From the NCBI RefSeq assembly GCF_017349315.1, contig NZ_JAFMPP010000005.1, positions 1-64,000 on the forward strand: a DNA stretch of 64,000 bases, written 5' to 3'. The translations under genes and the position numbers were made by a program. The notes beneath the pieces are model-generated. The model did no database searches. It saw only the letters and a list, made by a program, of their open reading frames with translations, and had not been told where the DNA came from. Shown piece after piece: positions 49,049-57,889 of this stretch (position 1 is its first letter; every line of letters begins with the position of its first letter). Source of the stretch: Jiella flava (GTDB lineage: Bacteria > Pseudomonadota > Alphaproteobacteria > Rhizobiales > Rhizobiaceae).

Positions 49049-49876
49049 ATGCCGCATCTGTTGCGCAAGCCTACCGGCACCAGCGGGAAGATCCACGCGA
49101 TCACTCCCGAGACCGCCAAGGGGCCGCTGTCGCCCGACTGGGCTTATGTCGGCTTTTCGCTGTATCGGCTGGCGCCGGGTGAGAGCGCTCGGGAAGCGAC
49201 GGGCGATCGTGAGGTCATCCTCGTCCTCGTCGAAGGCAAGGCGAGGCTGAGCGCTGGCGGCGAGGATTTCGGCGAGATGGGCGAGCGCCTGGACGTCTTC
49301 GAAAAGACGCCGCCCCACTGCCTGTATGTGCCGAATGACAGCGACTGGTCGGCCACCGCGACGACGGCCTGTACCTTGGCGGTCTGCACCGCGCCAGGCG
49401 CCGGCGGCCATCCTGCGGCGCGGATCGGGCCAACGGGCATTACGCTGACCGATCGCGGCAAGGGCACCAATCTGCGCCATATCAACGCCATCGCCATGGA
49501 AGAGCGGGACGTCGCCGACGCTCTTCTCGTCACCGAGGTCTTCACCCCCGCCGGCCATTGGTCATCCTATCCGCCGCACCGGCACGATGAAGACGCGTTT
49601 CCGGCGATGACCTATCTCGAAGAGACATATTACCATCGGCTCAACCCGGCGCAGGGTTACGGTCATCAGCGGGTCTTCACCGAAGACGGCAGCCTCGACG
49701 AGACGATGAGCGTGTCCAATCATGACGTCGTGCTGGTGCCGAAGGGCCATCACCCCTGCGCTGCGCCCTATGGTTATGAGATGTATTATCTCAACGTGAT
49801 GGCCGGGCCGATGCGCAAATGGCGCTTCCAGAATCACCCCGATCACGACTGGATCGCCAAGCGCGATGCTGGCTGA
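49049..49876 (+). CDS. iolB: 5-deoxy-glucuronate isomerase
   Basis: 275 residues, double-cupin IolB. Metal-binding cluster SSYPPHRHDEDAFPAMTYLEETYYHRLNP is split as SYPPHRHDED and LEETYYHRL, and NHDVVLVPKGHHPCAAPYGYEMYYLNVMAGP is the C-terminal cupin. Converts 5-deoxy-glucuronate to DKG, the IolC substrate. Its ATG is four bases after the iolE stop. Last gene before a strong terminator. Confidence 0.95.
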   Translation: MPHLLRKPTGTSGKIHAITPETAKGPLSPDWAYVGFSLYRLAPGESAREATGDREVILVLVEGKARLSAGGEDFGEMGERLDVFEKTPPHCLYVPNDSDWSATATTACTLAVCTAPGAGGHPAARIGPTGITLTDRGKGTNLRHINAIAMEERDVADALLVTEVFTPAGHWSSYPPHRHDEDAFPAMTYLEETYYHRLNPAQGYGHQRVFTEDGSLDETMSVSNHDVVLVPKGHHPCAAPYGYEMYYLNVMAGPMRKWRFQNHPDHDWIAKRDAG

Positions 49877-49908
49877 GACCGCCATACGACAGCGACCGAT
49901 GGGATAGG

Positions 49909-49941
49909 AACGCCGGGCGATGGATCATCGCCCGGCGTTTT
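49909..49941 (+). terminator. Strong intrinsic terminator of the iolCDEB operon
   Basis: Perfect 13-bp stem AACGCCGGGCGAT with complement ATCGCCCGGCGTT around GGATC, ending in TTTT, 33 bases after the iolB stop. The following gap to 50340 holds repeat copy E and the promoter of the next operon, with no other gene. Confidence 0.88.
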
Positions 49942-50000
49942 GCGCTGCGATGGGGCGCGATCTGTGGCGGGTGGAGGCGAATGTTGCGGAGGAAGGGTGT

Positions 50001-50106
50001 TAAAGTATCGGCCCGAAAATCGGAATCGATTTTCGGCACAGCACGATGCGTCGATTCAAAGGGTCAGAGCGACCTTTCTGCGTCCGATCGGACGCAGGGC
50101 GCTCTA
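50001..50106 (+). repeat. Dispersed palindromic intergenic element, copy E
   Basis: The most complete copy: TATCGGCCCGAAAATCG, a perfect 10-bp stem CCGAAAATCG/CGATTTTCGG with GAAT loop, CACGATGCGTCGATTC, and the distal palindrome CTGCGTCCGATCGGACGCAG, ending GGGCGCTCTA. Confidence 0.9.
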
Positions 50107-50244
50107 AGGCGAGCGCGCTGCAAAAAATGGCGTCATTCGAGGTCGTTTTAAGCAGGACGAAGACCCGGCATGGCGATAGGCGGCGTTGAAGCGGAGATGA
50201 CCCATGCAAAAGAATAGGGTCCTGTGTGTTTCGGCATCTCAGTG

Positions 50245-50272
50245 CCTATCCCTTTTTTTAAAATACCTATCC
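50245..50272. promoter_or_regulatory. Direct repeats upstream of the hydantoin-type operon
   Basis: CCTATCC occurs at 50245-50251 and 50266-50272, a start-to-start spacing of 21 bases (two helical turns), with a T7-A4 tract between. They lie 69 bases before the racemase start. On the minus strand they read GGATAGG. Such spaced direct repeats suit a regulator of the LuxR/MalT class, one of which is encoded at the other end of the cluster; the link is inference. Confidence 0.4.
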
Positions 50273-50340
50273 ATCGACCCCCTTCCGATCCTTGCCTTTC
50301 TCTCCTCATGATGCAGTCATCGATGGGAAGGAACCCTCAT

Positions 50341-51111
50341 ATGACCCGCCAATCGCGCGTCCACGTTCGTGTCGTATCGCCAATCACCACCCGCGGATTT
50401 CGGGACGTCGGCGTTTTGAAGACGCTTGAATATGACGGCCTGACGGTCAGCGGATCGCAGATCGACGTCGGTCCGGGGTCGATTGAATCGGAATTTGAGA
50501 TCGCCCTGTCCGCGCCGGACACGATTGCCCGCATCATCGAAGCCGAGCGCGAGGGGGTCGATGCGGTTGTCATCGACTGCATGGCCGACCCGGCGCTGCG
50601 CGCGGCCAGGGAGGCGGTTCGCATTCCGGTTCTTGGCCCCTGCCAGGCGGGGATGCATGTCGCCGCGATGCTCGGCCACCGCTTCTCGGTGCTGACCGTG
50701 ATGCGGCGTCTGCGGGCGCAGTTCGAGAACGCCGCCGCCCTCTACGGTGTCACCAGCCGCCTTGCCTCGGTGCGTCATCTCGAGATCCCGGTTCTGGAAC
50801 TTGAAAGCGACATGGCCGCGACCCTCGACGTTCTGGCGCGGGAAGCGCGCATCGCGATCGAGGCGGATGGCGCCGAGGCTGTCGTGTTCGGTTGCACCGG
50901 CCTGCTTGGCTGCGCCTCGGCGCTTCGCGAGCGGCTGCTCGCGGAGGGTTTTGACATTCCGGTGATCGATCCGATCCCCAACGCGATCAACATTGCCGCC
51001 GCCCTGGTCCGTGGCGGATTGTCCCACAGCGCGCTCAGCTATCCCAAGCCGCCGCGCAAGAACCTGCCAGGCTATGATCGGCTGAACGACTTGCTGTTCC
51101 CGGGCAACTGA
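50341..51111 (+). CDS. Asp/Glu/hydantoin racemase family protein
   Basis: 256 residues from the ATG at 50341, with GGGAAGGAAC upstream. Two-Cys racemase fold: first active Cys in AVVIDCMADPALRAAR and second in VFGCTGLLGCA; the ITTRGFRDVGV start and FSVLTVMRRLR are typical of HyuE/hydantoin racemases. It would interconvert isomers of a hydantoin or amino acid. First gene of the cluster, 14 bases before the first permease. Confidence 0.85.
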   Translation: MTRQSRVHVRVVSPITTRGFRDVGVLKTLEYDGLTVSGSQIDVGPGSIESEFEIALSAPDTIARIIEAEREGVDAVVIDCMADPALRAAREAVRIPVLGPCQAGMHVAAMLGHRFSVLTVMRRLRAQFENAAALYGVTSRLASVRHLEIPVLELESDMAATLDVLAREARIAIEADGAEAVVFGCTGLLGCASALRERLLAEGFDIPVIDPIPNAINIAAALVRGGLSHSALSYPKPPRKNLPGYDRLNDLLFPGN

Positions 51112-51125
51112 GGGGGCGCGCGAGG

Positions 51126-52055
51126 ATGGCCGCAGCGATGAGCAAATCTGACGCCCTGGTGCTTGATCCGGCCCGGTCGATTGGCCGAAGGCCGGTCCGG
51201 CGCCCGATGCCGAAGCTCTGGCTCTTGGTGTTGCCGGCGAGCCTGTTCTTCCTCATCTTCTTCATTTTGCCCGTCGCCTCGCTGCTCGGCATGTCGTTCA
51301 ACAAGACGATACCGGGCGTGCTTGGCTTCAGCAGCGCCCTGACCCTCGACAACTACGTTCGGATTTTCACGCGCTCACTCTATTTCGACGCGATCTTCCG
51401 CTCGGTCGGGATCGGTGTCCTCGTCTCGCTTGTCTGCCTGTTGCTCGGCTATCCGCTGGCTTACGTCATCGCCCGCACCAAGGTGCCGGCGCGCGTGACG
51501 GTGCTGACCATTCTCGTCCTGTCCTCAATGCAGCTCGACATGGTGATCCGGCTGTACGGCCTGATGGTTCTGCTTGGCGACAACGGTCTGATCAATCAGA
51601 TGCTTTTGGCGTCTGGGCTTGTCTCCGCACCGTTGCACTTGATGTATAACACCTTTGGCGTCGTCGTCGGCCTCGTCCAGGTGACGCTGCCCTTCATGAT
51701 CATGTCGCTGATCGGGGTGATCCGGCAGATCCCGCCGTCTTTCGAGGAAGCTGCCCGCTCGCTCGGCGCTTCGCGGGCGGCGGCGTTCCGGCATGTTGCG
51801 CTGCCCTTGTCGATGCCGGGGATCCTGTCGGGATCGCTTCTGGTCTTCGCCATGTCGATCTCCTCTTATGTGGTGCCGGCGCTGATGGGCGGCTGGAAGG
51901 TGTTGGTCCTGCCGATCCACGTCTATCAGCAGATCGCCGAGGCCGGGCGCTGGCAGTTCGGCGCCGCTATCGCCGCGGTCTTGTTCCTGACAAGTCTGCT
52001 CGCGGTCATCGTCTACGACCGGGCCGCCGCCTATATCGCCGGAGGACGCAGCTGA
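51126..52055 (+). CDS. ABC transporter permease, PotB-like
   Basis: 309 residues (ATG 51126 or 51138). Six hydrophobic segments; the EAA loop is EEAARSLGASRAAAFRHVALPLSMPGILSG. It belongs to the spermidine/putrescine or iron(III) type of importers. The stop overlaps the next permease start (TGATG). Confidence 0.88.
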   Translation: MAAAMSKSDALVLDPARSIGRRPVRRPMPKLWLLVLPASLFFLIFFILPVASLLGMSFNKTIPGVLGFSSALTLDNYVRIFTRSLYFDAIFRSVGIGVLVSLVCLLLGYPLAYVIARTKVPARVTVLTILVLSSMQLDMVIRLYGLMVLLGDNGLINQMLLASGLVSAPLHLMYNTFGVVVGLVQVTLPFMIMSLIGVIRQIPPSFEEAARSLGASRAAAFRHVALPLSMPGILSGSLLVFAMSISSYVVPALMGGWKVLVLPIHVYQQIAEAGRWQFGAAIAAVLFLTSLLAVIVYDRAAAYIAGGRS

Positions 52056-52864
52056 TGCGTGATAGCAACGACGCGATCGCCTGGCCCTTCTATGTCGGCT
52101 CCGCGCTTGCGCTGATCGTCCTCGTCGTGCCGGTGCTGATCGTCATCCTCACCGGGCTGAATGCCGGCGACTACATGACGTTCCCGCCGCAGGGCCTGTC
52201 GCTGCGCTGGATCAAGTCTTTCCTAACCTCGCCGACCTTCGTGCCGGCCTATCTGTTTTCCTTTGGCCTTGCCGCCGCCACCATGGCGATCGCGACGGTC
52301 ATCGGCACCATGGCGGCAATTTGGATCCAGCGGCGCGGCGGGCGGTTGGCGAAGATCTTGCGGGGGCTGTTCATCCTGCCGCTGGTGCTGCCGGGCGTGG
52401 TCATCGGCCTGGCGCTCTACGTCTTCTTGATCAGCACCGGTCTGCCGCTGGCGCGCACCTTCTACGGTCTCCTGGTCGGCCATGTGATCGTCACGACGCC
52501 GCTGGTGATCGCCACGGTGACGGCTGCTCTCGTCGATTTCGACCGTTCGCTGGAAGATGCGGCGCGCTCGCTCGGGGCAACGGCGTGGCAGGCCTTCTTT
52601 CGCATCACCCTGCCGCTGATTTCCGGTGGCATCGGCGCCGGAGCGCTGTTCGCCTTCATCGTCTCCTTCGGCCAGTTCGAAGTGTCGCTGTTCTTGTCGA
52701 CGCCGGATCTGCAGCCGCTGCCGATCGCGATCTACACGTCGCTGCGCTACCGATTTGAGCCGACGGCCGCCGCCGCGGGCATCTTCGCCATCGCGCTCGT
52801 CGTCACCTCCACTGTCATTTCCGCCCGTCTCGTCAATTTCCGCCGGCTGTTCGGCGGGCGCTGA
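52055..52864 (+). CDS. ABC transporter permease, PotC-like
   Basis: 269 residues, six membrane segments, with EDAARSLGATAWQAFFRITLPLISGGIGAGALFAFIVSF as the EAA loop region. Partner of the preceding permease, translationally coupled through a one-base overlap. Forms the inner-membrane channel of the importer. Confidence 0.88.
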   Translation: MRDSNDAIAWPFYVGSALALIVLVVPVLIVILTGLNAGDYMTFPPQGLSLRWIKSFLTSPTFVPAYLFSFGLAAATMAIATVIGTMAAIWIQRRGGRLAKILRGLFILPLVLPGVVIGLALYVFLISTGLPLARTFYGLLVGHVIVTTPLVIATVTAALVDFDRSLEDAARSLGATAWQAFFRITLPLISGGIGAGALFAFIVSFGQFEVSLFLSTPDLQPLPIAIYTSLRYRFEPTAAAAGIFAIALVVTSTVISARLVNFRRLFGGR

Positions 52865-52909
52865 CCAGAGCCTTCATCAATCCGATCGACCAGAAACAGG
52901 AACACCGAC

Positions 52910-54037
52910 ATGACAGACCGCAAGGATCGCATGCCCTTCGTCGCCAATCGCCGGCAGATCCTCAAGGCCAGCGCTGGCCTTGGTTTGGCCGCCACCGGCG
53001 TCAGCCTGTTCAACATCAATCACGCCTTTTCCAAGGACGTGAGCTATGATGGTCAGCCCTTCGATGCCGGTGGTGCGACCATCACCATCGCGGAATGGGG
53101 CGGTTTCTGGCAGGAGACCATGCGCAAACACCTGCTCGACAAGTTCGAGAAGGATTTCAACTGCAAGGTCCAGTACGACAGTTCCTTCCCCTGGTTCCCG
53201 AAATTCGTGGCCTCCGGGCCGAAGAACCCGCCTTACGCGGTCACCAACTGGAATCTGCCGGAAATGTTCAAGACGGCGAAAGCCGGCGATTATTTCATGC
53301 CGCAGGACGAGCTGATCGCCAACGTGCCCAACGCCAAGGGGCTGTGGCCCTTCGCCAAGCAGAACAGCATCGGTTTGACCTGGGCCTTCTCACGCTATTG
53401 CTACGTCTATCGCACCGACACGGGCCTTCAGCCCCCGGCCTCTTTCCAGGATTTCTGGGACAAGCGCTATGCCGGCAAGCGCGGCACCTATGTCACCACC
53501 AACACGCTGCAGATGGTCTTCTTCCTCACCGCCTGCGGTGCCTATGGCAAGGACTTTTACGACTACGACGCCGGTTACGACGCGATGAAGAAGGCGATGC
53601 CGATGAAGGTCTCGGACTTCACCGGCAACATGCAGGCGCTGGTCGAGCGCGGCGAGGTCGAGATCGCGGTTCAGAACGATGGCGAGGTCTATCTGCAGAA
53701 GACCAAGGGGATCCCGGTTGACGTCTATCTGTGGGACAATCCGCGCCCGGCGCTGACCCAGACCAAGACCGTCAGCCGCTATCTCGATCCGGTGCAGAAG
53801 AAGCTGGCGCTGGCGCTGGTCGACCGCACCATGGATCCGGCCTTCCAGACCGCGGTCGGCGAGGTGTTCTTCTATCGCCCGACGGCGCGCGACGCGAAGT
53901 TGCCGAAGGGGCTTATCGATCAGGGTGTGAAGAACGACGCCGATGCGCTGAAGGATCTATGGATCCCGGATTGGAACCGCTATCTCGAGGATGAGGACGA
54001 CATCGTCGAGACCGTCAACGGCATCTTTGCTTCTTGA
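52910..54037 (+). CDS. ABC transporter substrate-binding protein with Tat-type signal
   Basis: 375 residues. The leader VANRRQILKASAGLGLAATGVSLF carries a twin-Arg motif (R-R-x-I-L-K), so export by Tat is likely. The mature protein is a polyamine/iron-type binding fold with ITIAEWGGFWQETMRKHL and FQDFWDKRYAGKRG. The ligand is unknown. Sits between permeases and the ATPase. Confidence 0.85.
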   Translation: MTDRKDRMPFVANRRQILKASAGLGLAATGVSLFNINHAFSKDVSYDGQPFDAGGATITIAEWGGFWQETMRKHLLDKFEKDFNCKVQYDSSFPWFPKFVASGPKNPPYAVTNWNLPEMFKTAKAGDYFMPQDELIANVPNAKGLWPFAKQNSIGLTWAFSRYCYVYRTDTGLQPPASFQDFWDKRYAGKRGTYVTTNTLQMVFFLTACGAYGKDFYDYDAGYDAMKKAMPMKVSDFTGNMQALVERGEVEIAVQNDGEVYLQKTKGIPVDVYLWDNPRPALTQTKTVSRYLDPVQKKLALALVDRTMDPAFQTAVGEVFFYRPTARDAKLPKGLIDQGVKNDADALKDLWIPDWNRYLEDEDDIVETVNGIFAS

Positions 54038-54134
54038 TGGAAACGGGCGGCGACGTGGCCGCCCATCCGGCAATGCGCGGGCGGCGTCTGGTCGCCGCCC
54101 CGACCTCTCAGCCCTCTTGCGGCAAGGTGCTTCG

Positions 54135-55205
54135 ATGACAGAGATCCGCCTCGACACGCTGACCAAGCGCTACGGAACCAGCACCGCCGTCGACGGCATC
54201 GACCTGACGATCGGCGAGGGAGAATTCTTCTCGCTCCTCGGGCCGTCCGGCTGCGGCAAATCGACGACGTTGCGGATGATCGCCGGCTTCGTGACGCCGA
54301 GCGCAGGGCGGATTCTGCTTGGCGACGACGACGTCACCGCACTGCCGCCGGAAGCGCGCGACATCGGCATCGTCTTCCAGAACTACGCGATTTTCCCGCA
54401 TATGAACGTCGCGGCGAATATCGCCTTCGGCTTGAAGATGCGGAAGGTCGGCAAGGCCGAGATCGACAAGCGGGTGCGCGAGGTGCTCGCTCAGGTCGGC
54501 CTCGAAGGCTATGAGAACCGCTATTCGAGGGAGCTTTCGGGCGGTGAGCAGCAGCGTGTCGCGCTCGCCCGCGTTCTAGTCACCCGGCCGCGCATCCTGC
54601 TGCTCGATGAGCCGCTGTCGGCCCTCGACAAGAACATGCGCGAGGAAATGAAGTTCTGGATCAAGGATCTGCAGAAGAGCCTCGGCATCACCACCGTCTA
54701 CGTGACCCACGACCAGGACGAAGCCCTGACGATGTCGGACCGGATCGGCGTGATGGAGCGCTCGCGGCTGGTCCAGGTCGGCACGCCAGAGGAAATTTAC
54801 GAGCGGCCGGCGACGCTGTTCGTCACGGGCTTTATCGGCCATTCCAATCTGATCGACGTGACGGCGCGCCCGGAGACGGAAGGGCATTGCCGTGTCCACT
54901 TCGCCGGCGCCGATTTCAGCGCCCGGGTACGCGGCGCGCTCGACAAGGAAACGCCGGCGCAGCTCGCGGTGCGGCCCGAAAACGTCATTGTCGATGCTGA
55001 GACTTTGCCGGACGGCGTCGTCGCCTTTCCGGCGAAGGTCGTGTCGGAGACCTATCAGGGGCCGATCGTGCGCTATCGGATCGATATTCAGGGCACCACG
55101 ATCACCGCCGAGCGGCAGAACCAGGCGCATCGGCCGCGGCTCGCCGTCGGCGACGCGGTTCTCGCTGGCTGGGACCCGGCGCGTTGCGAAACATTGCTGC
55201 GCTGA
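54135..55205 (+). CDS. ABC transporter ATP-binding protein, PotA-like
   Basis: 356 residues from the ATG at 54135. Walker A GPSGCGKST (36-44), LSGGEQQRVALAR signature, Walker B ILLLDEPLSALD and VTHDQDEALTMSD; a C-terminal TOBE_2 domain (about 275-350). Powers the two permeases. The 97-base gap before it has no gene. Confidence 0.9.
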   Translation: MTEIRLDTLTKRYGTSTAVDGIDLTIGEGEFFSLLGPSGCGKSTTLRMIAGFVTPSAGRILLGDDDVTALPPEARDIGIVFQNYAIFPHMNVAANIAFGLKMRKVGKAEIDKRVREVLAQVGLEGYENRYSRELSGGEQQRVALARVLVTRPRILLLDEPLSALDKNMREEMKFWIKDLQKSLGITTVYVTHDQDEALTMSDRIGVMERSRLVQVGTPEEIYERPATLFVTGFIGHSNLIDVTARPETEGHCRVHFAGADFSARVRGALDKETPAQLAVRPENVIVDAETLPDGVVAFPAKVVSETYQGPIVRYRIDIQGTTITAERQNQAHRPRLAVGDAVLAGWDPARCETLLR

Positions 55206-55250
55206 TCGGGCGCGCATCACAACCACACGAACGAAATGCTGGAGGATCCC

Positions 55251-56792
55251 ATGCGGATCGGGATTGACGTAGGGGGCACCAATACGGATGCCGCTTTGAT
55301 GGACGGCATGCGTGTTGTCGCCTCGTGCAAGTCGCCGACGACCGGAGACGTCTCGTCCGGCATTGTCGCCGCGCTGAAAAAGGTGCTCGGCGACAGCCAG
55401 GTCGAGCCGGCGCAGATCGAAGCGGTGATGATTGGCACCACGCATTTCACCAATGCGGTGGTCGAGCGGCGGCGTCTTCTTGAGGTCGCCGCCGTGCGGC
55501 TCGGCCTGCCGGCGACCCGCGCTTTGCCGCCGATGACCGATTGGCCCGACGATCTCGCCGATACGCTCGGCCGGCACCGCTACATGGTGCGTGGCGGCCA
55601 CGAGTTCGACGGCCGCGAGATTTCGCCGCTCGACGAAGCCGAAATTCTGCGCATTGCCGGCGAGATGAAGGCCAAGGGGTTGAAGAGCGCGGCCATCACT
55701 TCGGTGTTCTCGCCGGTCATGCCGGGGATGGAAGAGCGGGCGGCGGAGATCCTGCGCAACGAGATCCCGGACATCGCCCTGTCGCTCAGCCATGAGATCG
55801 GCCGTGTCGGCTTCTTGGAGCGCGAAAACGCCTCGATCATGAACGCCTGCCTGGCGGAGCTTTCCAAACGAGTCATCGCCTCCTTCCGGCAGGCGCTGCG
55901 CGACATGAACATCACCGCACCGTTCTATATCAGCCAGAACGATGGAACGCTGATGACGCCGGACCATGTTGAGCGCTATCCGGTCCTCACCTTCGCCTCC
56001 GGCCCGACCAATTCGATGCGCGGCGCGGCGCTGCTTGCCGGTGAGCCCGATGCGATGGTGGTCGATATCGGCGGCACGACGTCCGACGTTGGCATGCTGA
56101 TGCAGGGTTTTCCGCGCGAGTCGGCAGTGGCGGTGGATATCGGCGGCGTGCGGACCAATTTCCGCATGCCCGACGTCTTGGCGACCGGCCTTGGCGGCGG
56201 CTCGCTGGTCCGCGACGACGGTGCCCGTATCGGCCCGGACTCGGTCGGTTATGAGATCACCGAAAAGGCGCTGGTTTTTGGCGGCGACACCCTGACCACC
56301 ACCGACATCGTCGTTGCCGCCGGGCTTGAGGACATCGGCGACCGTTCGCGCGTCGCCCGCATTCCGGCGGCGACGATCGAGACCGCGCTTACCACCATGC
56401 ATCGCATGATCGATGAGGCCGTCGATCGCATGAAGACCTCGGCCGAGCCGCTGCCGGTGATCCTGGTCGGCGGCGGATCGATCTTGATCTCCCGCGATCT
56501 GCCGAGTGCGTCAAAAGTGATCCGGCCCGAAAACGCCGCCGTCGCCAATGCGATCGGTGCCGCGATCGCCCAGGTCGGCGGTGAGGTGGATCGGATCTTC
56601 TCCCTCGAAGGCACTTCGCGTGAGGTCGTACTCGAGGGCGCCAAGCGCGAGGCGAGCGCCAACGCCGTGGCGGCCGGTGCCGCCGAGGGCACAGTGAATA
56701 TCATGGACATCGAGGAAGTCCCGCTCGCCTATCTGCCGGGCTCGGCCACCCGCATCCGGGTCAAGGCCGTCGGCGATCTCGTGATTGGATGA
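55251..56792 (+). CDS. Hydantoinase/oxoprolinase-family subunit A (HyuA-like), without HyuB
   Basis: 513 residues from the ATG at 55251 (GGAGG nine bases upstream). Hydantoinase_A_N start MRIGIDVGGTNTDAALMDG, then an ATPase-like core with ISQNDGTLMTPDHVERYPVLTFASGPTNSMRGAA, DAMVVDIGGTTSDVGMLMQG, and ATGLGGGSLVRDDG. It is shorter than classical HyuA (about 690) and lacks a HyuB partner. ATP-dependent cyclic amide hydrolysis is the expected chemistry. It overlaps the first DUF917 gene by four bases. Confidence 0.88.
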   Translation: MRIGIDVGGTNTDAALMDGMRVVASCKSPTTGDVSSGIVAALKKVLGDSQVEPAQIEAVMIGTTHFTNAVVERRRLLEVAAVRLGLPATRALPPMTDWPDDLADTLGRHRYMVRGGHEFDGREISPLDEAEILRIAGEMKAKGLKSAAITSVFSPVMPGMEERAAEILRNEIPDIALSLSHEIGRVGFLERENASIMNACLAELSKRVIASFRQALRDMNITAPFYISQNDGTLMTPDHVERYPVLTFASGPTNSMRGAALLAGEPDAMVVDIGGTTSDVGMLMQGFPRESAVAVDIGGVRTNFRMPDVLATGLGGGSLVRDDGARIGPDSVGYEITEKALVFGGDTLTTTDIVVAAGLEDIGDRSRVARIPAATIETALTTMHRMIDEAVDRMKTSAEPLPVILVGGGSILISRDLPSASKVIRPENAAVANAIGAAIAQVGGEVDRIFSLEGTSREVVLEGAKREASANAVAAGAAEGTVNIMDIEEVPLAYLPGSATRIRVKAVGDLVIG

Positions 56793-57889
56793 AGCCCATG
56801 AAACTCGACACAAACGATCTGAAGGACTTGGCGGTCGGCGCAGCTTTTCTGGGAACCGGCGGCGGCGGAGATCCTTATGTCGGCCGGCTGATGGTGCAGC
56901 AGTGTCTGGACGAGGGGCTGGAGGTCGAGCTGATCGACCCGTCCGAGGTTCCGGACGAGGCACTGGTGATCCCGACAGCGATGATGGGCGCGCCGACCGT
57001 GTTGGTCGAAAAGCTGCCGAGCGGCGACGAGGCGGTCGCCTCGCTGAAGCGGCTGGAAAGCCATCTCGGCCAACGCGCCTTCGCGACGATGCCGATCGAG
57101 ATCGGCGGTATCAATTCCACCATTCCGCTGGTGGTTGGCGCGCGTCTCGGCTTGCCGATCGTCGACGCCGACGGCATGGGCCGCGCCTTCCCCGAGCTGC
57201 AGATGGAGACCTTCGGCGTCTATGGCGTGCCGGGCAGCCCGATGGTGGTGTCCGATGAGGACGGTGATCAGGCGCTGATCCTCGCCAAGGACAACAAGGA
57301 CATGGAGTGGCTGTCGCGCGGCGTCGCGATCCGCATGGGCGGCTGCGCCTATATCGCCGAATATTCCATGACCGGCGCCGATGTGAAGCGTACGGCTATC
57401 CCCAACACCTTGACGCTGGCGATGCGCATTGGCCGCACCTTGCGCGAGGCCAAGAAGCGACATCTGAACCCGTTCGAGGCGTTGCTCGAACTCTTGCCGC
57501 AGACGCTTTACCATCACGGCCGGATCATCTTCTCCGGCAAGATCGCTGACATGCAGCGCGAGACCCGCAACGGCTTCTCAATGGGCCGCGCCCGGATCGA
57601 CGGACTTGGCGAGCATGCCGGCGTTATGGAGATCGAGATCCAGAACGAAAATCTGATCGCCCGCGTCGACGGCGTGGTGAAGGCGATCGTCCCGGATCTC
57701 ATCTGCGTCATGGATTCCGAGACCGCCGAACCGATCACCACCGAAAATCTGCGCTACGGCCAGCGGGTGACGGTGATGGCGGTGGCAGTTCCGGAGATCA
57801 TGCGCACGCCGGAAGCGCTGGCGATTTTCGGGCCGAGCTGCTTCGGCCTCGACCACCCCTTCACCCCGATTGAGACGATGCCGCGATGA
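56789..57889 (+). CDS. DUF917 family protein, first tandem copy
   Basis: 366 residues. LAVGAAFLGTGGGGDPYVGRLM is the family start and EIGGINSTIPLVVGARLGLPIVDADGMGRAFPELQMET the core. The DUF917 family is often encoded with HyuA-type proteins; I recall that Pfam now links it to S-methyl-thiohydantoin desulfurase. ATGA overlaps on both sides show tight coupling with hyuA and its paralogue. Confidence 0.85.
   Translation: MKPMKLDTNDLKDLAVGAAFLGTGGGGDPYVGRLMVQQCLDEGLEVELIDPSEVPDEALVIPTAMMGAPTVLVEKLPSGDEAVASLKRLESHLGQRAFATMPIEIGGINSTIPLVVGARLGLPIVDADGMGRAFPELQMETFGVYGVPGSPMVVSDEDGDQALILAKDNKDMEWLSRGVAIRMGGCAYIAEYSMTGADVKRTAIPNTLTLAMRIGRTLREAKKRHLNPFEALLELLPQTLYHHGRIIFSGKIADMQRETRNGFSMGRARIDGLGEHAGVMEIEIQNENLIARVDGVVKAIVPDLICVMDSETAEPITTENLRYGQRVTVMAVAVPEIMRTPEALAIFGPSCFGLDHPFTPIETMPR

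Noticed and set aside
54576-56402. 608-codon minus-strand open frame opposite the ATPase and HyuA genes
   Set aside because: Shadow of strongly supported genes, His/Arg-rich composition, no recognisable domain.
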